From: Tetracladium setigerum
Taxonomy: Eukaryota; Ascomycota; Leotiomycetes; Helotiales
Direction: 5' to 3'
Assembly: GCA_031472005.1 (NCBI GenBank)
Contig: PZJY01000009.1
Location: 620,001-684,000, forward strand
Length of the DNA stretch: 64,000 nt
Below are positions 1 to 12,201 of this stretch, in pieces (position 1 is the first letter of the stretch; every line of letters starts with the position of its first letter). The position numbers were made by a program, and so were the translations under genes. The notes under the pieces were generated by a model. It saw only the letters and a program-made list of their open reading frames with translations. It did not search any database and had not been told where the DNA came from.

Positions 1-830
1 AAATAACAACCAACTCCTCCAGTCCCCCCAAACCACCCTTAATCACTATATTCTACGGATGAACGGCATTACTCCTCCCCGCTGCCGTGGGACGAAGCCA
101 GAAAGTGTCGTTTACGGCTAAGGTTTTGATTTTATCTTTGATGGTTGGATTGTGGGCAAGGGATGTGAGGGGTTCATGAAAAGAAAGGTCTGATAATAAG
201 CGAGCTTTTAAGTAAGATATCAAATCTCTCGTTTAAACAAACTGCATTGCAATTGTCTTGGGGGAAAACGTTTGAACGTTTCTTATCCGACGGAACTAGG
301 TAAGGGCAGGTAATTATTTGAGAGTTCTCCTTCTTTGATATTGGAAGAAAGACTAGAGTGGCCAACGATACGATGATATAAACTTACATATTTCCTTCGG
401 CGTCGGGGTGAAAGATTATGGGAACATATATTGAGAACTTATCCAAAATCCATCAAATCTGAAATTTGTCTGAAGAACAGAGAGTCAGAGAGACACTCGT
501 GCTTGTTTTGGGTTGGATATCTCGTGGTTTGATATATAGGTAGCTATCTCTTCAAGCTATAAATGTATAAAAGCACCATCTTTCGTCTCAGCAGAGAGGT
601 AATGGTTGGGTATCATGTAACTGTAAAGGTGCAAGAAGCAATTTCCTATAACTCCCATTCCGTCTTACCCCCATTCACCGTATAGTTACCTGTTTAGCAA
701 TTTTGGCGCCTTACTGAAGGCCCCAAATCCCGATGTTTCTGCAAGCAATCGAAACATTAATTTCAAACCCCCTTTCCTCTCCCTAACTCCTCATATCCGA
801 CTATTGAGAAGTTGTCACTGAATTTCGGCA
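1..830. other. Left-edge region, mostly non-coding, possible exon tail at its left end
   Basis: No complete gene is visible. On the minus strand, about 66-190 reads as a coding-like stretch that follows a plausible acceptor (TATCAG) and contains LAHNPTIKDKIK and NDTFWLRPT, ending at an in-frame TAG near 66. It could be the last exon, or an internal exon, of a gene running off the left edge. I do not recognise the protein. The rest, about 190-830, shows no convincing coding frame and contains the 3' side of the neighbouring recombination gene. Confidence 0.3.
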
Positions 831-1913
831 TCACTCAACCCATCTTTGACCCTCCCGATCATACCCAATGATATCCAGATCCACGTTCAGCGTTCTTAAC
901 ATCATAGCCATGGTGAATTCCTAATCAAACAGTCACTTATTAGCCCAACCCCAAAGCTAATCTCGAGAATCCAATAAAGAAACCAAGAGATAGGAGAGAA
1001 ATAGAGAAGAAGAAGAAGAAGAAGAAAACTCACATCTTCCTCCCCAGGCATTTCCCCCGTATCCCCAACCCCATTCGCTCTCTGGGATTTTTCATTCTCT
1101 GTCTCCGGGTCGATCCCATACTCAGCATACACGTCTCTCTTTTCCACGTCCTTCTTCCCTCCATCATCGTCATCATCGTCGTCGTCTTTTTGGTTCCGGT
1201 TCTGATCTTCCTGATCCCACCCACTCTGGTATTCCTGCTGCTTCTTCTGCGCTTCTTTCCATGCTCGTGGACCACCCATCCTACCACACAAGAAATATTT
1301 AGCACAAGTCCTCCAGTCCCTTATCTGCACGGATGCCAGAGAAGAAGGGTGAAACCACAAACCTATTAACCCGATCCCTCACTTTCCCAAACAACTCCTC
1401 AGCAGCCATCTGACTAGCGCCCCTCCACCTCCCCATCAAAGCAATCAACTCCGCATCAATCACCATCTCTCCCCCACCCTCTGCTTCACACAATCGTCTA
1501 CTCTCCATCTCAATTTTCCTCGCCTGCTCCGCCCCATCCAACTCCTCCTTCACCTCCCTCAACCTCCTCTCCAATTCCCTCTGCGTCTTCAGCAGTGGTG
1601 CAATATCAGGGTCTGAATTCAATGTCGCGGTCAATATAGGCGATGTGAATTTCGACTTGCGAGCTGGTGTTCCGAGCGAACGCGGGGTGGTCGGTTTGAG
1701 AGAGGGTATAGAACCAGAAAGTTTTGGGGTTTGGAGATGGGTATTCGTGGATTTAGGTGCTAGGACGACGAGTGTGTTTTGTGCGTCTGCGATTGGGCCA
1801 TTATTGAAAGAAGGAGGAGTGGGCTTGAGGGGTGTTTTGAAGGGGGAGCGGAAGGGTTTGGAGAGTGCGGTTGCGGCGTCAATTCTCCTCCGTTTGGCGG
1901 CTGGGGTGGACAT
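831..1913 (-). CDS. sfr1: Swi5-dependent recombination protein, Sfr1/Mei5 family
   Basis: Three exons (1913-1363, 1280-1034, 920-831) join in phase to 295 aa. In the known family, Sfr1/Mei5/Dds20 binds Swi5, and the complex loads and stabilises Rad51 (and Dmc1) on single-stranded DNA in the nucleus. The N-terminal ~100 residues are basic and rich in S, T and P, with the short SKPFRSPFKTP motif seen in this family at residues 18-28. A coiled coil occupies about 107-140, followed by WRGASQMAAEELF and NRMGGPRAW, then a run of eight aspartates. The C-terminus has the family block EFTMAMMLRTLNVDL. The second intron carries a (TTC)n run, so a read-through translation shows a false poly-leucine tail. 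The start is the first ATG after an upstream stop. Family assignment is confident; function is inferred from the family. Confidence 0.9.
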
Positions 1914-2251
1914 TTTTGCTCATGGATGGACGTTGATGAGAAGGACTGAGAGGCAGGTAATTGTGCTCCGTTGTGACGCGGATAGTCGTGGGAGGTTGGT
2001 GTTGTTGGTTTGAATGAAGTTGAAGATGGAGGAAGCGGGAGTTCACCAGGCGAGGCTCCAGCCCTGTTGAGCCTGCTCTCCCTGCGGCATAGAACTTCCT
2101 TAAATGATTGGATACCGAACCCTCCAAAGGTGATGGGACTCTGAGAAAGAGAAAATTGGAGGACACATTTATTATATGTTTGGTAAAAACGTGATTTCTT
2201 TCATTCATTTATACATGCTATGCTAAATAGGTACATCCTCGAAATGGTCAT
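1914..2251. other. Intergenic spacer between sfr1 and hrd3
   Basis: 338 bases lie between two minus-strand genes. They hold the sfr1 promoter and the hrd3 3' end. I see no ORF with family character and no clear motif. Confidence 0.6.
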
Positions 2252-4871
2252 TCAATGACCAACTCCACCCGCTACCCACGGCGCAAAGTCTGGATCTCCA
2301 GGTTGGGGAAACAGACCTCGCTCCCCTGCCACCTGCTGTTGCTGTCCTTCTACCGCCTGCCCTCCTTCTGGCTGAGCTCTAGCTGCTTCGTTTTGTCTAT
2401 GTGCTAGTTGATGCTGTTGACGATAATATATCAGGAACACCAACGCAGCAGCCAATCCAATAATGATAAAACTTTCCAGAATCCCATCGTCAAGGATATC
2501 GTCATACATGCCATCTGCGTCGCCGCCTGGCATCGGTTCGGTTTCTGGGAGGAAGTTATCTTCCGCCAGATCTTCAGTATAATATTGGTCATCCTTGAGG
2601 AAATTGTTGATCCATTCAGAAAATGACCATTGCTTCTTGAGAGCTGCCGAATGTTAGTTTTGCACACTAAACTTGAGTATGGGCTACTTACCTGGCTCGT
2701 CCTGAATGGAATTAACCCTCCCATTTGTCAATGTATTCCAAGCACTTCGCAGTCGTAACTTGAACAAGCTCAGTGTGACTGGGAGGTATGCCTCGTCGTT
2801 GGTCTCCAGAGCTTGATCATAGTATCTCTTTGCAAGATGGAAGTCTTGATCTAGACCAACCCCATTTTCATGCATCCATCCAAGATTGAACAAGGCCTGA
2901 GCACTCTGCTGAAACTCGGAGGCAGCTGTGTAACATGAAGCAGCCTTCTCCATATCTCCTTGCGTACCAATACCGTTCAAATAGTAATCACCCATCTTAA
3001 CCATGGAGTCCACATTTGTCTGTTTGGCTGACCGCGTCCAGTAGATCAGTGCCAGCGCCGCATTCTGAAGTAGTGACGAACGAGGCTTGGGTGCCAAAAT
3101 TTTGGAAGGCAATGACCATTTGTTAGACTTCTCTTGATCAAGAAGATATGCAACGTTTGCTTGACCCTTCTCATACCCTTGCTCGGCCGCATGCATATAA
3201 TCGATCAAAGCCAACTCATAGTCTCCGGTCTCATGAGCCCTGTTCGCTTCGGCAAAAGATGAGAGCAAGGGCTCTGCCTTCTCAACAACAGTCTTGTAGT
3301 AGGCTGATGCCAGCCCACAGTTTCGGTCTCCGCCTACGCCTTGCTCGATCAACTCGGCCAAAAAGTAGTATGCTTCGATGTGCCCGTATCTTGCAGCAAG
3401 CTCGAAGTAGCGATTGGCAACAGGAATATCGGTAGGATTTCCCTGATCAAGGTATAGAGCTCCAATACTAACCTGGGCGGATGGATAATCCTGCTCCGCC
3501 GATACTTTCAAGTACTCGATCGCTTTGGCCGAGTCTTTTGGCACTCCAAGTCCATGCAAATACATTAGACCCATGCCATATTGAGATCCAGCATCGCCAC
3601 TCTTGATTCCTCGCTTAAACCAGACCTGCGCTTTCTCGAAGCTCTGCTCCACGCCCTCTCCTCTCAGAAACATCTTTCCAAGATACCCAGCGGCTTTGGT
3701 TGCAATCTTCTCAAGTCCAGGTCTTTCGGTCTCGATGATCCGGCCATCTCGTTGCCAGTAAAGCTTTGCCACTTTCATAAAGTACCATTTGGCGTTTTTC
3801 AAGTTCCGTGGCAGGCCTTTTTGTCCATCATAGTGTATCCTTCCTAAGCTGAAAGTCGCCTTAAAGTCCCCCTTCCTCGACATCAGATCAAGATACTCGA
3901 GAACATCATCTAACGCGGCATGAGCATCGGAGCTTGGACCCCCCTTTGGCGCATTGTTTCCAGCACTCGAATGACTTGCTCCTTCCCCATAAACACCCCC
4001 ATCATCATCTGCCAGCCTGTATGAATCGGGGACCCATGCCATACCTCCAGGAGGGCCTGATCTATACCACTTCATCGCTTTCTCGGCCACACTCTTGTAG
4101 TGTTTGACCGCAACATCGCAATTGCGAGCAGTCGAAATGCCAGCATGATGTCGGAAAGCCACCGTCATTTCTGACCTCACATCTCCTCCTTTGGCTGCAA
4201 AAGTGTGGTAGAGTAATGCCTTCGCCTGGTCTCGTGGGACAGCGTTTCCAATGCCCGTAGCGTACATGAATCCAATCATATGCTGTGCCGAGCTATTCCC
4301 ATTCATCGAAGCCAATTGTTGGTATCGCTTGAAAGCCTCCGGGTAGTCCTTTGGATGTGTAAAGTTCCCGTAGAAATTCATCTGCGCCAGCAGGTATATG
4401 GCATCTGTGTTGTCAACCTGCGCCGCCTCCTCTAGTAACCGAACTGCTACTCCCATTTGTGCCGGTAGGGCTTTTGGTCGTCCATCTCCTCCTGCTGAAG
4501 GCCCCTGAGCACTTATGCTTGGAAGCATCGCCAGAACATATTGTCCTACTTGTCCAACTATTCCGGGAGTCCTGCGAGAGGGGAGGGGGTTTAGACGTTC
4601 ATATCGACGGAGGATAACGAGGGCTTTATCCACAAGCTCATTGCCTAGTACCAGTTAATTGGCGTATTAAATATCTGGACAGATTGACGGTACCATCTTC
4701 CTTAACCAAACCATCCTCATCTGTTGCGATTGGTTTCTGGCGCGGGGTGCTCGACTCTGCAACTCTGGAAGTCGTTGCACTTGATTCCGTACTTATCGAT
4801 GTTACCTCGTCTAGGTATGATTTCGCACTGGTGACAGGTAGAAATATCTGCAGAAATACTGGCGGAGACAT
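2252..4871 (-). CDS. hrd3: HRD3/SEL1L-like subunit of the ER-associated degradation ubiquitin ligase
   Basis: Three exons (4871-4694, 4644-2692, 2643-2252) give 840 aa, close to yeast Hrd3. Hrd3 sits in the ER membrane, stabilises the RING ligase Hrd1 and recruits misfolded lumenal proteins. The sequence shows a short hydrophobic N-terminal signal (PPVFLQIFLPVTSA), many Sel1-like TPR repeats over roughly residues 80-700 (A..Y...A..G...A...LG.mY..G.Gv pattern) and one transmembrane helix at about 767-785 (SFIIIGLAAALVFLIYY) near the C-terminus, followed by a Q-rich cytosolic tail. The acceptor TTCGGCAG for exon 3 was chosen because the other nearby AG sites put a stop in frame. Intron 1 (49 nt) ends with a TTAAC branch site and CTAG. 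Confidence 0.93.
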
Positions 4872-5652
4872 GCATGAGCTCGTCGTCCGTTCAGGCCGGG
4901 GAGCTCCAACTTACGAATCAAGAAAGGCAACAGTCGCTGCGACAAGTCCTTCATTTTGCAGAAGTTTTTGGGGGTATTATGTTACTTCGTTGTGGAAGTC
5001 TTACTCGCAGCACGAATCATGGCACCATAATTGTCGTTAAAATCGTGAAGGAAAGGGAGTTCTGGAAAGTCGCGTGTGTTTGCGATTTGTCCTTTCAACG
5101 CTCATGCTCACCAGGCAAGGCAAGCTGTCATCACCTGCGGGAAGCAAGGTCCAAAGCAAGCGAACGCCGAGACCCATCACGGAACCAACAACAAATCTGA
5201 CAACAACAAATTTTGAATTCAACTTAACAAATATTGTAAAGTGTCGCACTCATTGTAAAAACTATTATCATGCTTCTTCTTCGGATATCAAAAGGTGCAC
5301 ATTCCCTGCCAGTAATCGTATGTTATGCTGTCACTCTCTATCTACAGTAGTTGTACTGCTTACCTCTCTCAGCAAACCCTTACTATCCTTCTCGTTTGAT
5401 TTGTGAAGACTTTGAATAGTAGTAGATCTGATCGACTGTGGAGATATCCAAATTTTCTAGGTTCCTAGAAATTCAAAGATATCTGTTGCTTTTCCGGTGT
5501 TAACTTGCGAGCCACCGTACAGGACATGAGAATATTAAAGGTGGAACCCTTTTTCAAGAAAAAGGAGCTGAACGCATCCCAAAAGCCAGTTTAGCACTCT
5601 AATTATTGATGCTCACAATACAAGAGATTCCCAAGTAAGGCTACGAAAGCAA
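4872..5652. other. Intergenic region between WDR89-like gene and hrd3
   Basis: 781 bases hold the hrd3 promoter and the 3' flank of the WD40 gene. The overlapping short plus-strand ORFs here have no family character and look like chance frames. I found no convincing motif. Confidence 0.55.
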
Positions 5653-7032
5653 TCAATCCCCTCTCCAGGCATGAATCTGACCATCTTCACCCGCCGTCAA
5701 AACCATTTTATGCTATAGTGAGATTAGCAGATGCGAACAAAATAACAAATAGATTGGAAATCACTCACCTCATCCAAGAAGCAGAATGTCCTCACGATCT
5801 CTGACCCATGGGCACCAGGAAGCGTGACCTTCTCCTCTAGCGAAAACGTCCAAGGCTTCCCATTCTTCAACTGAACAAGTTCAAAGCTCTCGCGACTATG
5901 CATTCCCAAGCCCAACACAGCACCACCATCACTCCTCCCCAACACATTGACTACATACTCTCCTCCGAGCATTTCCCTCATATCACCATAGTGCGTCGGA
6001 AGTGGCTCTTCCACTCCCTCCTCTGGATTAGTGACGAGCTCATACATAGAGAACTTCTCATCGTGAGAGAGGGCAAAGATATCTGTTTCGGAGAGGAAGT
6101 TGGCGTGGTGGATTGATGACCCATGGTTGATGGTTTGGTGGAGGGCTTCTTCCTCGTCGGTGATGGTGGTGTTGTAGATGTTTACCAAGCCGTCTGTAGA
6201 TCCTGAGAGGAGAATTTGAGGACGGGTAGGATGGAATTGTAGCTGTTTTCTAAATTAGTAGAAGATTTTGGGGCAAGTATGTGGAGGTATTTACTTCTGT
6301 GACATCGTCGCTGTGGCTTTCGATATAACTGACTGCTGGATTTGCAAGATTCCTGACGTCCCTACTACAATCAGCCCTGTCTCGGGAAGAAGGCTAGAAG
6401 ACAAACCATAGTGAGACCGTGGCTTGATGATCCGTCAATTCAGTACCAGCTGCAAGTCCATATGGACCAGAGCAAGCTAGTGATAAAATGGGAGCATTCT
6501 GAACTGAAATCTTCGTGTTAGCAGCTGTATATCTTGGTCATGACACACGGGCGAATCTTGTGAACGAAAAGTGAATAGATATTTGCGCCCCATTTCATCC
6601 GCAGAAGATTTCCTCAATGTCTCAAAGAAAAGGGGCAAAGGTTGGTCCGGATATGCAAAAATGAAAACACTCAGAAAGGCAAATTTTGAGAGTGACAGAA
6701 CAAAAACACCCCCCAAACTCACCACTCCTAGCACTGCCAACTACGGCATCACCACTTCTCAAATCTCTCAAATTAACCAGGCCATCTCTTCCAGCCGTGG
6801 AAATCACCACTCCTCCTCCCTCCGTCTCCAAAGCATTCACACAAGTAATGTCAACATTGGCCTTCTTAACAGTGGTCAGAGGTGCGCCATTGAGAGCCAA
6901 AGGATTCAGAATTCTCAGGCTGTCATCTGAGGATATCGCGGCGATGTGGGAGCCGACGGAGACAATATCGTAGATGTACGTATTTGCGGGTGAGGTAATT
7001 TGGAACGATGTTGAGATGTTGAGGATGTACAT
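5653..7032 (-). CDS. WD40-repeat protein, WDR89-like
   Basis: Five exons (7032-6723, 6503-6407, 6361-6295, 6242-5769, 5712-5653) join in phase to 335 aa. WD blocks are visible across the protein, for example NAPILSLACSGPYGLAAGTE, HSDDVTELQFHPTRPQILLS, STDGLVNIYNT and a C-terminal VLTAGEDGQIHAW. The order and the GLVNIYNTT...EEEALHQ segment match fungal relatives of WDR89. The family is a beta-propeller with no established enzymatic role; it probably acts as a scaffold, and its partner is unknown. An upstream in-frame ATG at 7098 would add 22 residues. I prefer 7032 because the extra segment is low in family character. The last exon codes for only 19 residues and is easily missed. Confidence 0.85.
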
Positions 7033-7481
7033 TTTGCGAGCGTTGGCAAAGAAATTAATTTTGGGAGGTTTTGTTGTTGGAAAATTTGAGGTTTTCATGT
7101 GAGGGAGCAATGGTCAAAATTTTGAAATGTACTAAAAATTCGGAATTTGAATTTTGACTTCAACAAGAATCAACATTTTACATGCTGAAGAAGATGGTAT
7201 GTTGGGTTATTCGAATTATTGATTTATTTGTTTTATGGCTGCAACGACCACTTTGGTTTTGGGAGCTGAATGCCTTTTCCCAACCTCCCAGGTTTCTATA
7301 CATCTTTGGGATATTATGTAGGCTTGTTCATGGGCCATTCAATGAGCTGGATTTTCTTTCCAGTTTTCACACCATGGCTGTAATGGCCTTTCAAAGCGCC
7401 TTGTCTTGTGATCTTACATGGCTTTAACTGCACATCCCAAGCCAGCTCGTCATGGCAGACTCCAAATCCTAAGCCGCCCAC
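7033..7481. other. Intergenic spacer between WDR89-like gene and frg1
   Basis: 449 bases between two minus-strand genes; AT-rich next to the WD40 start. Nothing recognisable beyond promoter and 3' UTR. Confidence 0.55.
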
Positions 7482-8364
7482 TCAACTATACTTGTCATGC
7501 TTATTCTTAACCTTGACAAGAAGTAAAGCCTCATGATAATCTCCCTCCCTCCTCGCCTTTTTCAACTTCCTCACCTCATCGTCCTCCAGTTTGCGCCCCA
7601 CGGCCTCTTCAAGCTCCTTCCTACTAATCTTTTGGTTGGCTTTCTCCTCCTTGTTAGCCTTCAGCTTTGGCTTAAATCGAGCCTGCATTCGTATTCTTAT
7701 CGTTGTATTGAAGGTAATCATATCGCCATCTCCTCTAACTTCAGGTAAGGCCGTGGCTTTTGACGATGTGGTCGGCTTGAGTGTCAAGAACGTGTCTCGC
7801 AGGGTTTGAATTTGGAACGTTCCGGGTGTGTCTGCCGTGGGAATGGCGAGGTAGGATTCAAGAGGGGAGACTGCTTCTGTGCTTGCAGATAAAATACCAA
7901 ACTTGTCGCAACTTAGATACCTAAGGAGGGCATTAGCAAAACTCCCCAGCAAGGGAAGTCTAGAGAACCTACCTCCCATGATGGCCCTTGAAACTAAATG
8001 TCTCTGTCCCCGCCACCCTATTCGCAACCCAGACCTGCCTCACATCATGAGGTTCTGCTGTAGCGGGGTCATTGTCGATGATGTTCTCTAACAAACTCGG
8101 GAAGACCTTGCCATTGGTATCGCAAGCCAAACACGTCGCAGGTTCGGACGGCAGAACGAAGAGAATTGGACCAACAACATCTCCTACTGCTTCGGCCGTC
8201 ACCCAGCTATCATCTCCAGCATTGTCTGGCTCTGGTTTCGAGGTGGTCGTGAGCTCCCTTGATTTTGACGATTCCCCAGCTTCGGCACCAAATTTCTCTT
8301 CGGTATCGACGCGCTTTCGCTTTTTGACTTTCTTGTCGCCCTTGAATGTCAATGCCTTGACCAT
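7482..8364 (-). CDS. frg1: FRG1-like nuclear protein
   Basis: Two exons (8364-7973, 7920-7482) give 276 aa, the normal length for FRG1 homologues. The N-terminus is basic (KALTFKGDKKVKKRKR), a likely nuclear or nucleolar signal. The FRG1/fascin-like beta-trefoil follows from about residue 70 (SWVTAEAVGDVVGPILFVLP, then SFKGHHGRYLSCDKFG across the splice site). The C-terminus is lysine-rich (NQKISRKELEEAVGRKL). FRG1 proteins are linked to RNA processing and actin bundling in animals; the fungal role is not established. The gene is divergent from the oxygenase at 8666 with a 301-bp shared promoter. Confidence 0.9.
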
Positions 8365-8665
8365 TATTGTAGAAGGAATTTGCCTGTTATGGATGTGAAG
8401 TTGTGATAATGTAATTGTATCGACTTCCCCAGTACCGACCTGCCTTATTTGGTCATGAGATCTTCACCGCCTTGTGGCAGAATGGCATTTGGGTCCACTC
8501 TTCCAACTCGGTAGTGGCCGAGTGGGCGAGTCCGATTGAAAGTCATCCATTCTTCCAAGGGAGAACGAACAGCTGATATAAAAGAATTTCTTTGGCAAAA
8601 TAAAATAGGTAACTTTACTTCTTCCAGAAAAATTACATACCAACCTAGCAAACATACTTGACAAA
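8365..8665. promoter_or_regulatory. Divergent promoter of frg1 and the 2OG oxygenase
   Basis: A 301-base region separates the two start codons. A TATA-like element TATAAAAG lies at 8577-8584, 82 bases before the oxygenase ATG at 8666 and oriented for it. No strong motif is visible facing frg1. Confidence 0.5.
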
Positions 8666-9916
8666 ATGTCCGCAAAAGCAGTTACAGTCAGTCTCGAGGA
8701 CCTGAAGAGTGGTATGTATTGTAATCTTACCAAACCTTCGTCAACTGATATCAGAGAGACCACATGCTAACCTTGTCCAGGAAACATCCCATTCTCAACC
8801 TTAGAAGAGGCATTTGGACCGGATTCTTTGGGGATAATCATAGTACGAGACATCCCATCCGAGTTCGTAGAACTCAGAAGTCGTCTTCTCGCCTACTCAT
8901 CCTATCTCGGCAATCTCCCACCTTTCCGTCTCGGTATGCCTGCCACCTTTTGCATTGTTTTCGTTTTCTCTTCTCCTGTGACCTCCCGCTAATACCAAAA
9001 TTTAACAGAAAATATCGAAAATGCCGCCTCCAAATACCTGACCGGTTGGTCTCGTGGCAAAGAGACACTCAAAAACGGCCAGATCGATACGCACAAAGGC
9101 TCCTACTACGCCAACTGTGCCTTTTACGTTGATCCCACCCTAGAGTGCGCCAAACCCACCGCAGAGTTCTCGCCAGAGAATTTCCCAGAGTATCTCAGTC
9201 CCAACTTATGGCCTGGTGAAAACGTCCTTCCAGGATTCAAGTCCACCTTCGAAGATCTCTGTCGCATTATCATTGACACTGCTGTGCTCGTAGCCAAAGT
9301 ATGCGATAGATATGCCGAGAAAGAAATCCCAGATTACCAAACGGGATATCTAGAACACGTTGTCAAGACCTCCACGACCACCAAAGCTCGTCTGCTGCAT
9401 TACTTCCCTGCCGAAGAATCCGAGGAGGACTCCTCGGCAAACGACGATGACTGGTGCGCAACTCACAAAGATCACGGCTGCCTCACTGGTTTGACGTCTG
9501 CAATGTTCATCAATGAGAGCAAAGAAGTCCCCGGTATCCCGGTCTCGTATTCGTACCAACCCAAATTTTTACCAGTTCTCAAAGAGCTTCCTGCTTCGCC
9601 TGATCCAACAGCAGGACTTTACATCCACTCTCGCAGTGGTGAGACGGTTCAAGTGAAGATCCCACGCGATTGCATTGCGTTTCAGACTGGAGAGGCGTTG
9701 GAGAGGATTACAAAGGGGAAGTTCAAGGCTGTGCCACATTATGTGAGGGGAGTGAGGGCTGGTGTTAGCGATGGAGAGAATGTGGGTGGGAAGATTGCAA
9801 GGAATACACTGGCTGTTTTCACACAGCCCAATCTGGGGGAAGTGGTTGATTCTGATCAGAACATCACATTTGGCGAGTTTGCGAGAGGGATTGTCACCAA
9901 GAATACTACAAAGTAG
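8666..9916 (+). CDS. 2-oxoglutarate/Fe(II)-dependent oxygenase, isopenicillin-N-synthase-like superfamily
   Basis: Three exons (8666-8711, 8781-8933, 9009-9916) give 368 aa. The metal-binding triad is visible as THKDHG (H219, D221) and VPHYVRG (H310), and IARNTLAVF carries the candidate 2-oxoglutarate-binding arginine (R331, an R-x-T in place of the usual R-x-S). These enzymes couple decarboxylation of 2-oxoglutarate to substrate oxidation in the cytosol; the substrate cannot be read from sequence. Beside frg1 and an AAA ATPase it does not look like part of a biosynthetic cluster, so a general metabolic role is more likely than antibiotic synthesis. The start is the first ATG downstream of a TATA-like box. 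Confidence 0.85.
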
Positions 9917-10142
9917 GTAATGGAAGATGGTTAGGCAGCGAGAATGAAATGTTAAATGTTCAACTTGTTTATTTGTTAATCTTCCGTTGCTCATAAGGAG
10001 TGTGCTGCGACAAAGTCCAATGTGTGTATCTACTCGCTCTCAGTACTGTAAGTTTTCCAACAAAAGAAATGCATTTACCTCCCAAAGACCTACTCAATCC
10101 TCTGGTTACTACTTATTAGGAGAAGAGAAAATCGCCATATAC

Positions 10143-11741
10143 TCAATAGACAGTTGTGTAATCATCACCGAAAGTACTAGGGTGAGGTCTTGCCATCATC
10201 GTCATCATTCCACCTCCACCTCTCGGACCAAGTTTCTTCCTATCAGATGGCCAGCTCTCTTCTGTTGTGGAGTCCATCTCATCAAACAGCGTCTTCAGCT
10301 CGCCACGAATAACTTTCAACAAAACATTGTCGCGCAAAGAATCCGGAACATTGACATCGGGGATGGTTCTCTTCGAAGCTTGCTCCTTTGGTATGGTTGC
10401 TGGGCCGCTGATGTCAATTAGTTCTGGGCCGGAGCTTGCAAGCTGGATGATGACGGGTGTATCAGAACTGCTGCTCTTTCCCGCCTCGGAGCCAGAAGGA
10501 GTGGCCACTTCTGGGCTCTCAGAAACACCTCTAGCGATAGCAAGTAAAGAAGCCACAAATAATTCCTTCAAATAAGCAAAACTGAACCCCTCAGCCAGCT
10601 TCCCAATAATCTCACACAATTCCTCTGGAAAATCAACCATGTCAGTCCCCAACAACTTTTCTCTCCAAAACTTCGCATAGGCAACCCGCTCCGCCTCATC
10701 GGGAATTTTGAAATGATACTTTCGGTCGAATCGACTTGGGCGTTTGGAAATAGCTGGATCGAGCGTTTCAAGATGGTTGGTTGAGCCGATCATGAGAATG
10801 CCGTCGTTTGATTCCAAGCCATCGACTTCGTTCAGAAAGTAGGATCGTGTTTTGTCAGTAACGAGAGAGTCGAGATCTTCGAAGATGAGAAGACACGGCG
10901 CCATCATACGAGCGCGCGCGAAGATGGTTCTAACCGACTGCTTTTCGCTTTGACAATGATCGAGCGACTTGACGTAGAGGCTCGGTATGGAGTCTTCTCT
11001 GGCTGCCAATGAAGCAATCAAGGCCCTGATGCTGATTGTTTTGCCATTACCTGGCACCCCGTGAAGGATAAGGCCACGCTTCCAAGGTACTTTAAGCTTC
11101 TTATAGAGCAGGCGATTGTCGAAGAATCCTTGGACGTCCGAGATGAGGTTCGCTTTCATGTCAGCGTTCAGAATGACATCGTCCCAAGATGAGCCGTGGA
11201 CACTTTCCCAAAGCTCTCTGCTCTTCGTCCAGAACATGTCATCGAACACATAGATTTCAGAGTGTAACTCCATACTCCAAGCTCCCACGGCCATTAGGAG
11301 TTGATCAGTTGGTGACTGTTGCCCCTCGACGATCTGGCTTTTGGGGGTGAGAAGAAATAAGAGCTTAGTTGGAGCCCCATAACCCGGATCTTTGTACTCC
11401 ATCTGGTAGACGAGGAAATGGTGGCCCTTCCAAATATATTGGCTTTGAGCAAAGGCGACACGGTCATGGATATGGCCAGGCCCGCCCGCCAGACGAGACT
11501 TGGGAGGTACGTAGCAGCTGAATCCATCGTAACCCGCGTCTTTACTGTTATGGATTTCGGCAAGGCCAGCAGCAGCATATCCGTGCAAGTCGCACCTAGA
11601 GGTCTCGATTCGGGTCACATGAAGTTCTGGGTGGGTGTCTCGAAGGAGCTCGGCCATTGTCAACTCGGTTGACACTCGAGTATGGCTGCTGTGTAGTTTG
11701 AAGCCATCAAAGGCGACCCTGCGATCTGCTTCGTCCGTCAT
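10143..11741 (-). CDS. AAA+ ATPase, BCS1-like (cytosolic type)
   Basis: One exon of 532 aa. Walker A GVPGNGKT is at 228-235 and Walker B LLIFEDLD near 284-291. Sensor-1 (MIGSTNH) and an arginine-finger region (SKRPSRFDRKYHF) follow. The family includes the mitochondrial BCS1 chaperone, but here I see no N-terminal membrane helix or BCS1-specific import signal. This is the fungal side-group often annotated as P-loop NTPase of unknown client. The C-terminal ~90 residues are low-complexity with a GGGGMMTMM stretch. The frame stays open 27 codons upstream but has no ATG there, so 11741 is the start. Confidence 0.85.
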   Translation of the reverse strand: MTDEADRRVAFDGFKLHSSHTRVSTELTMAELLRDTHPELHVTRIETSRCDLHGYAAAGLAEIHNSKDAGYDGFSCYVPPKSRLAGGPGHIHDRVAFAQSQYIWKGHHFLVYQMEYKDPGYGAPTKLLFLLTPKSQIVEGQQSPTDQLLMAVGAWSMELHSEIYVFDDMFWTKSRELWESVHGSSWDDVILNADMKANLISDVQGFFDNRLLYKKLKVPWKRGLILHGVPGNGKTISIRALIASLAAREDSIPSLYVKSLDHCQSEKQSVRTIFARARMMAPCLLIFEDLDSLVTDKTRSYFLNEVDGLESNDGILMIGSTNHLETLDPAISKRPSRFDRKYHFKIPDEAERVAYAKFWREKLLGTDMVDFPEELCEIIGKLAEGFSFAYLKELFVASLLAIARGVSESPEVATPSGSEAGKSSSSDTPVIIQLASSGPELIDISGPATIPKEQASKRTIPDVNVPDSLRDNVLLKVIRGELKTLFDEMDSTTEESWPSDRKKLGPRGGGGMMTMMARPHPSTFGDDYTTVY

Positions 11742-12201
11742 AGCGTGGAAAGGTGCAGTGATGGTTTGAGGTGAGTTGAGTGGAGGGAAGCTGGCGTGAT
11801 GGAAGAAATTTTTGGAGATCACTTGAATCCAAAAGGGACTTGATAGATGGTTTGTCTGATATTTGTAGAGATGAAAACATCAAAATCTGCTCAATTTATA
11901 TAAGTCAACATCAACAAGGCATCAACAAGGCAGGGTCACACAGCCAGTCACTACACCGGGTATGCCTAGATGCGAACCACACGATTCGCGGCTCCAGACC
12001 TGCTGTGCCATTTTCCTCGTCGTCGATCGATTGATTGAGAGGGGACTCGTCGACATTATATAGACCGGAGGGTGGGTAGAGGTAACATCGCAGGCATCAA
12101 TGACTGGACTCGGGATGGAGGCGATCGAATCAAGATTGATGAGGTGTGCCAATACTGTAGGCAGCCACAACATGATGCCTCAGTTGCTTTGACTCACCGA
12201 C

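Noticed and set aside
902..1360. 152-codon minus frame with a run of leucines resembling a membrane segment
   Set aside because: The leucine run is a (TTC)n stretch inside intron 2 of sfr1; the splice sites on both sides are clear.
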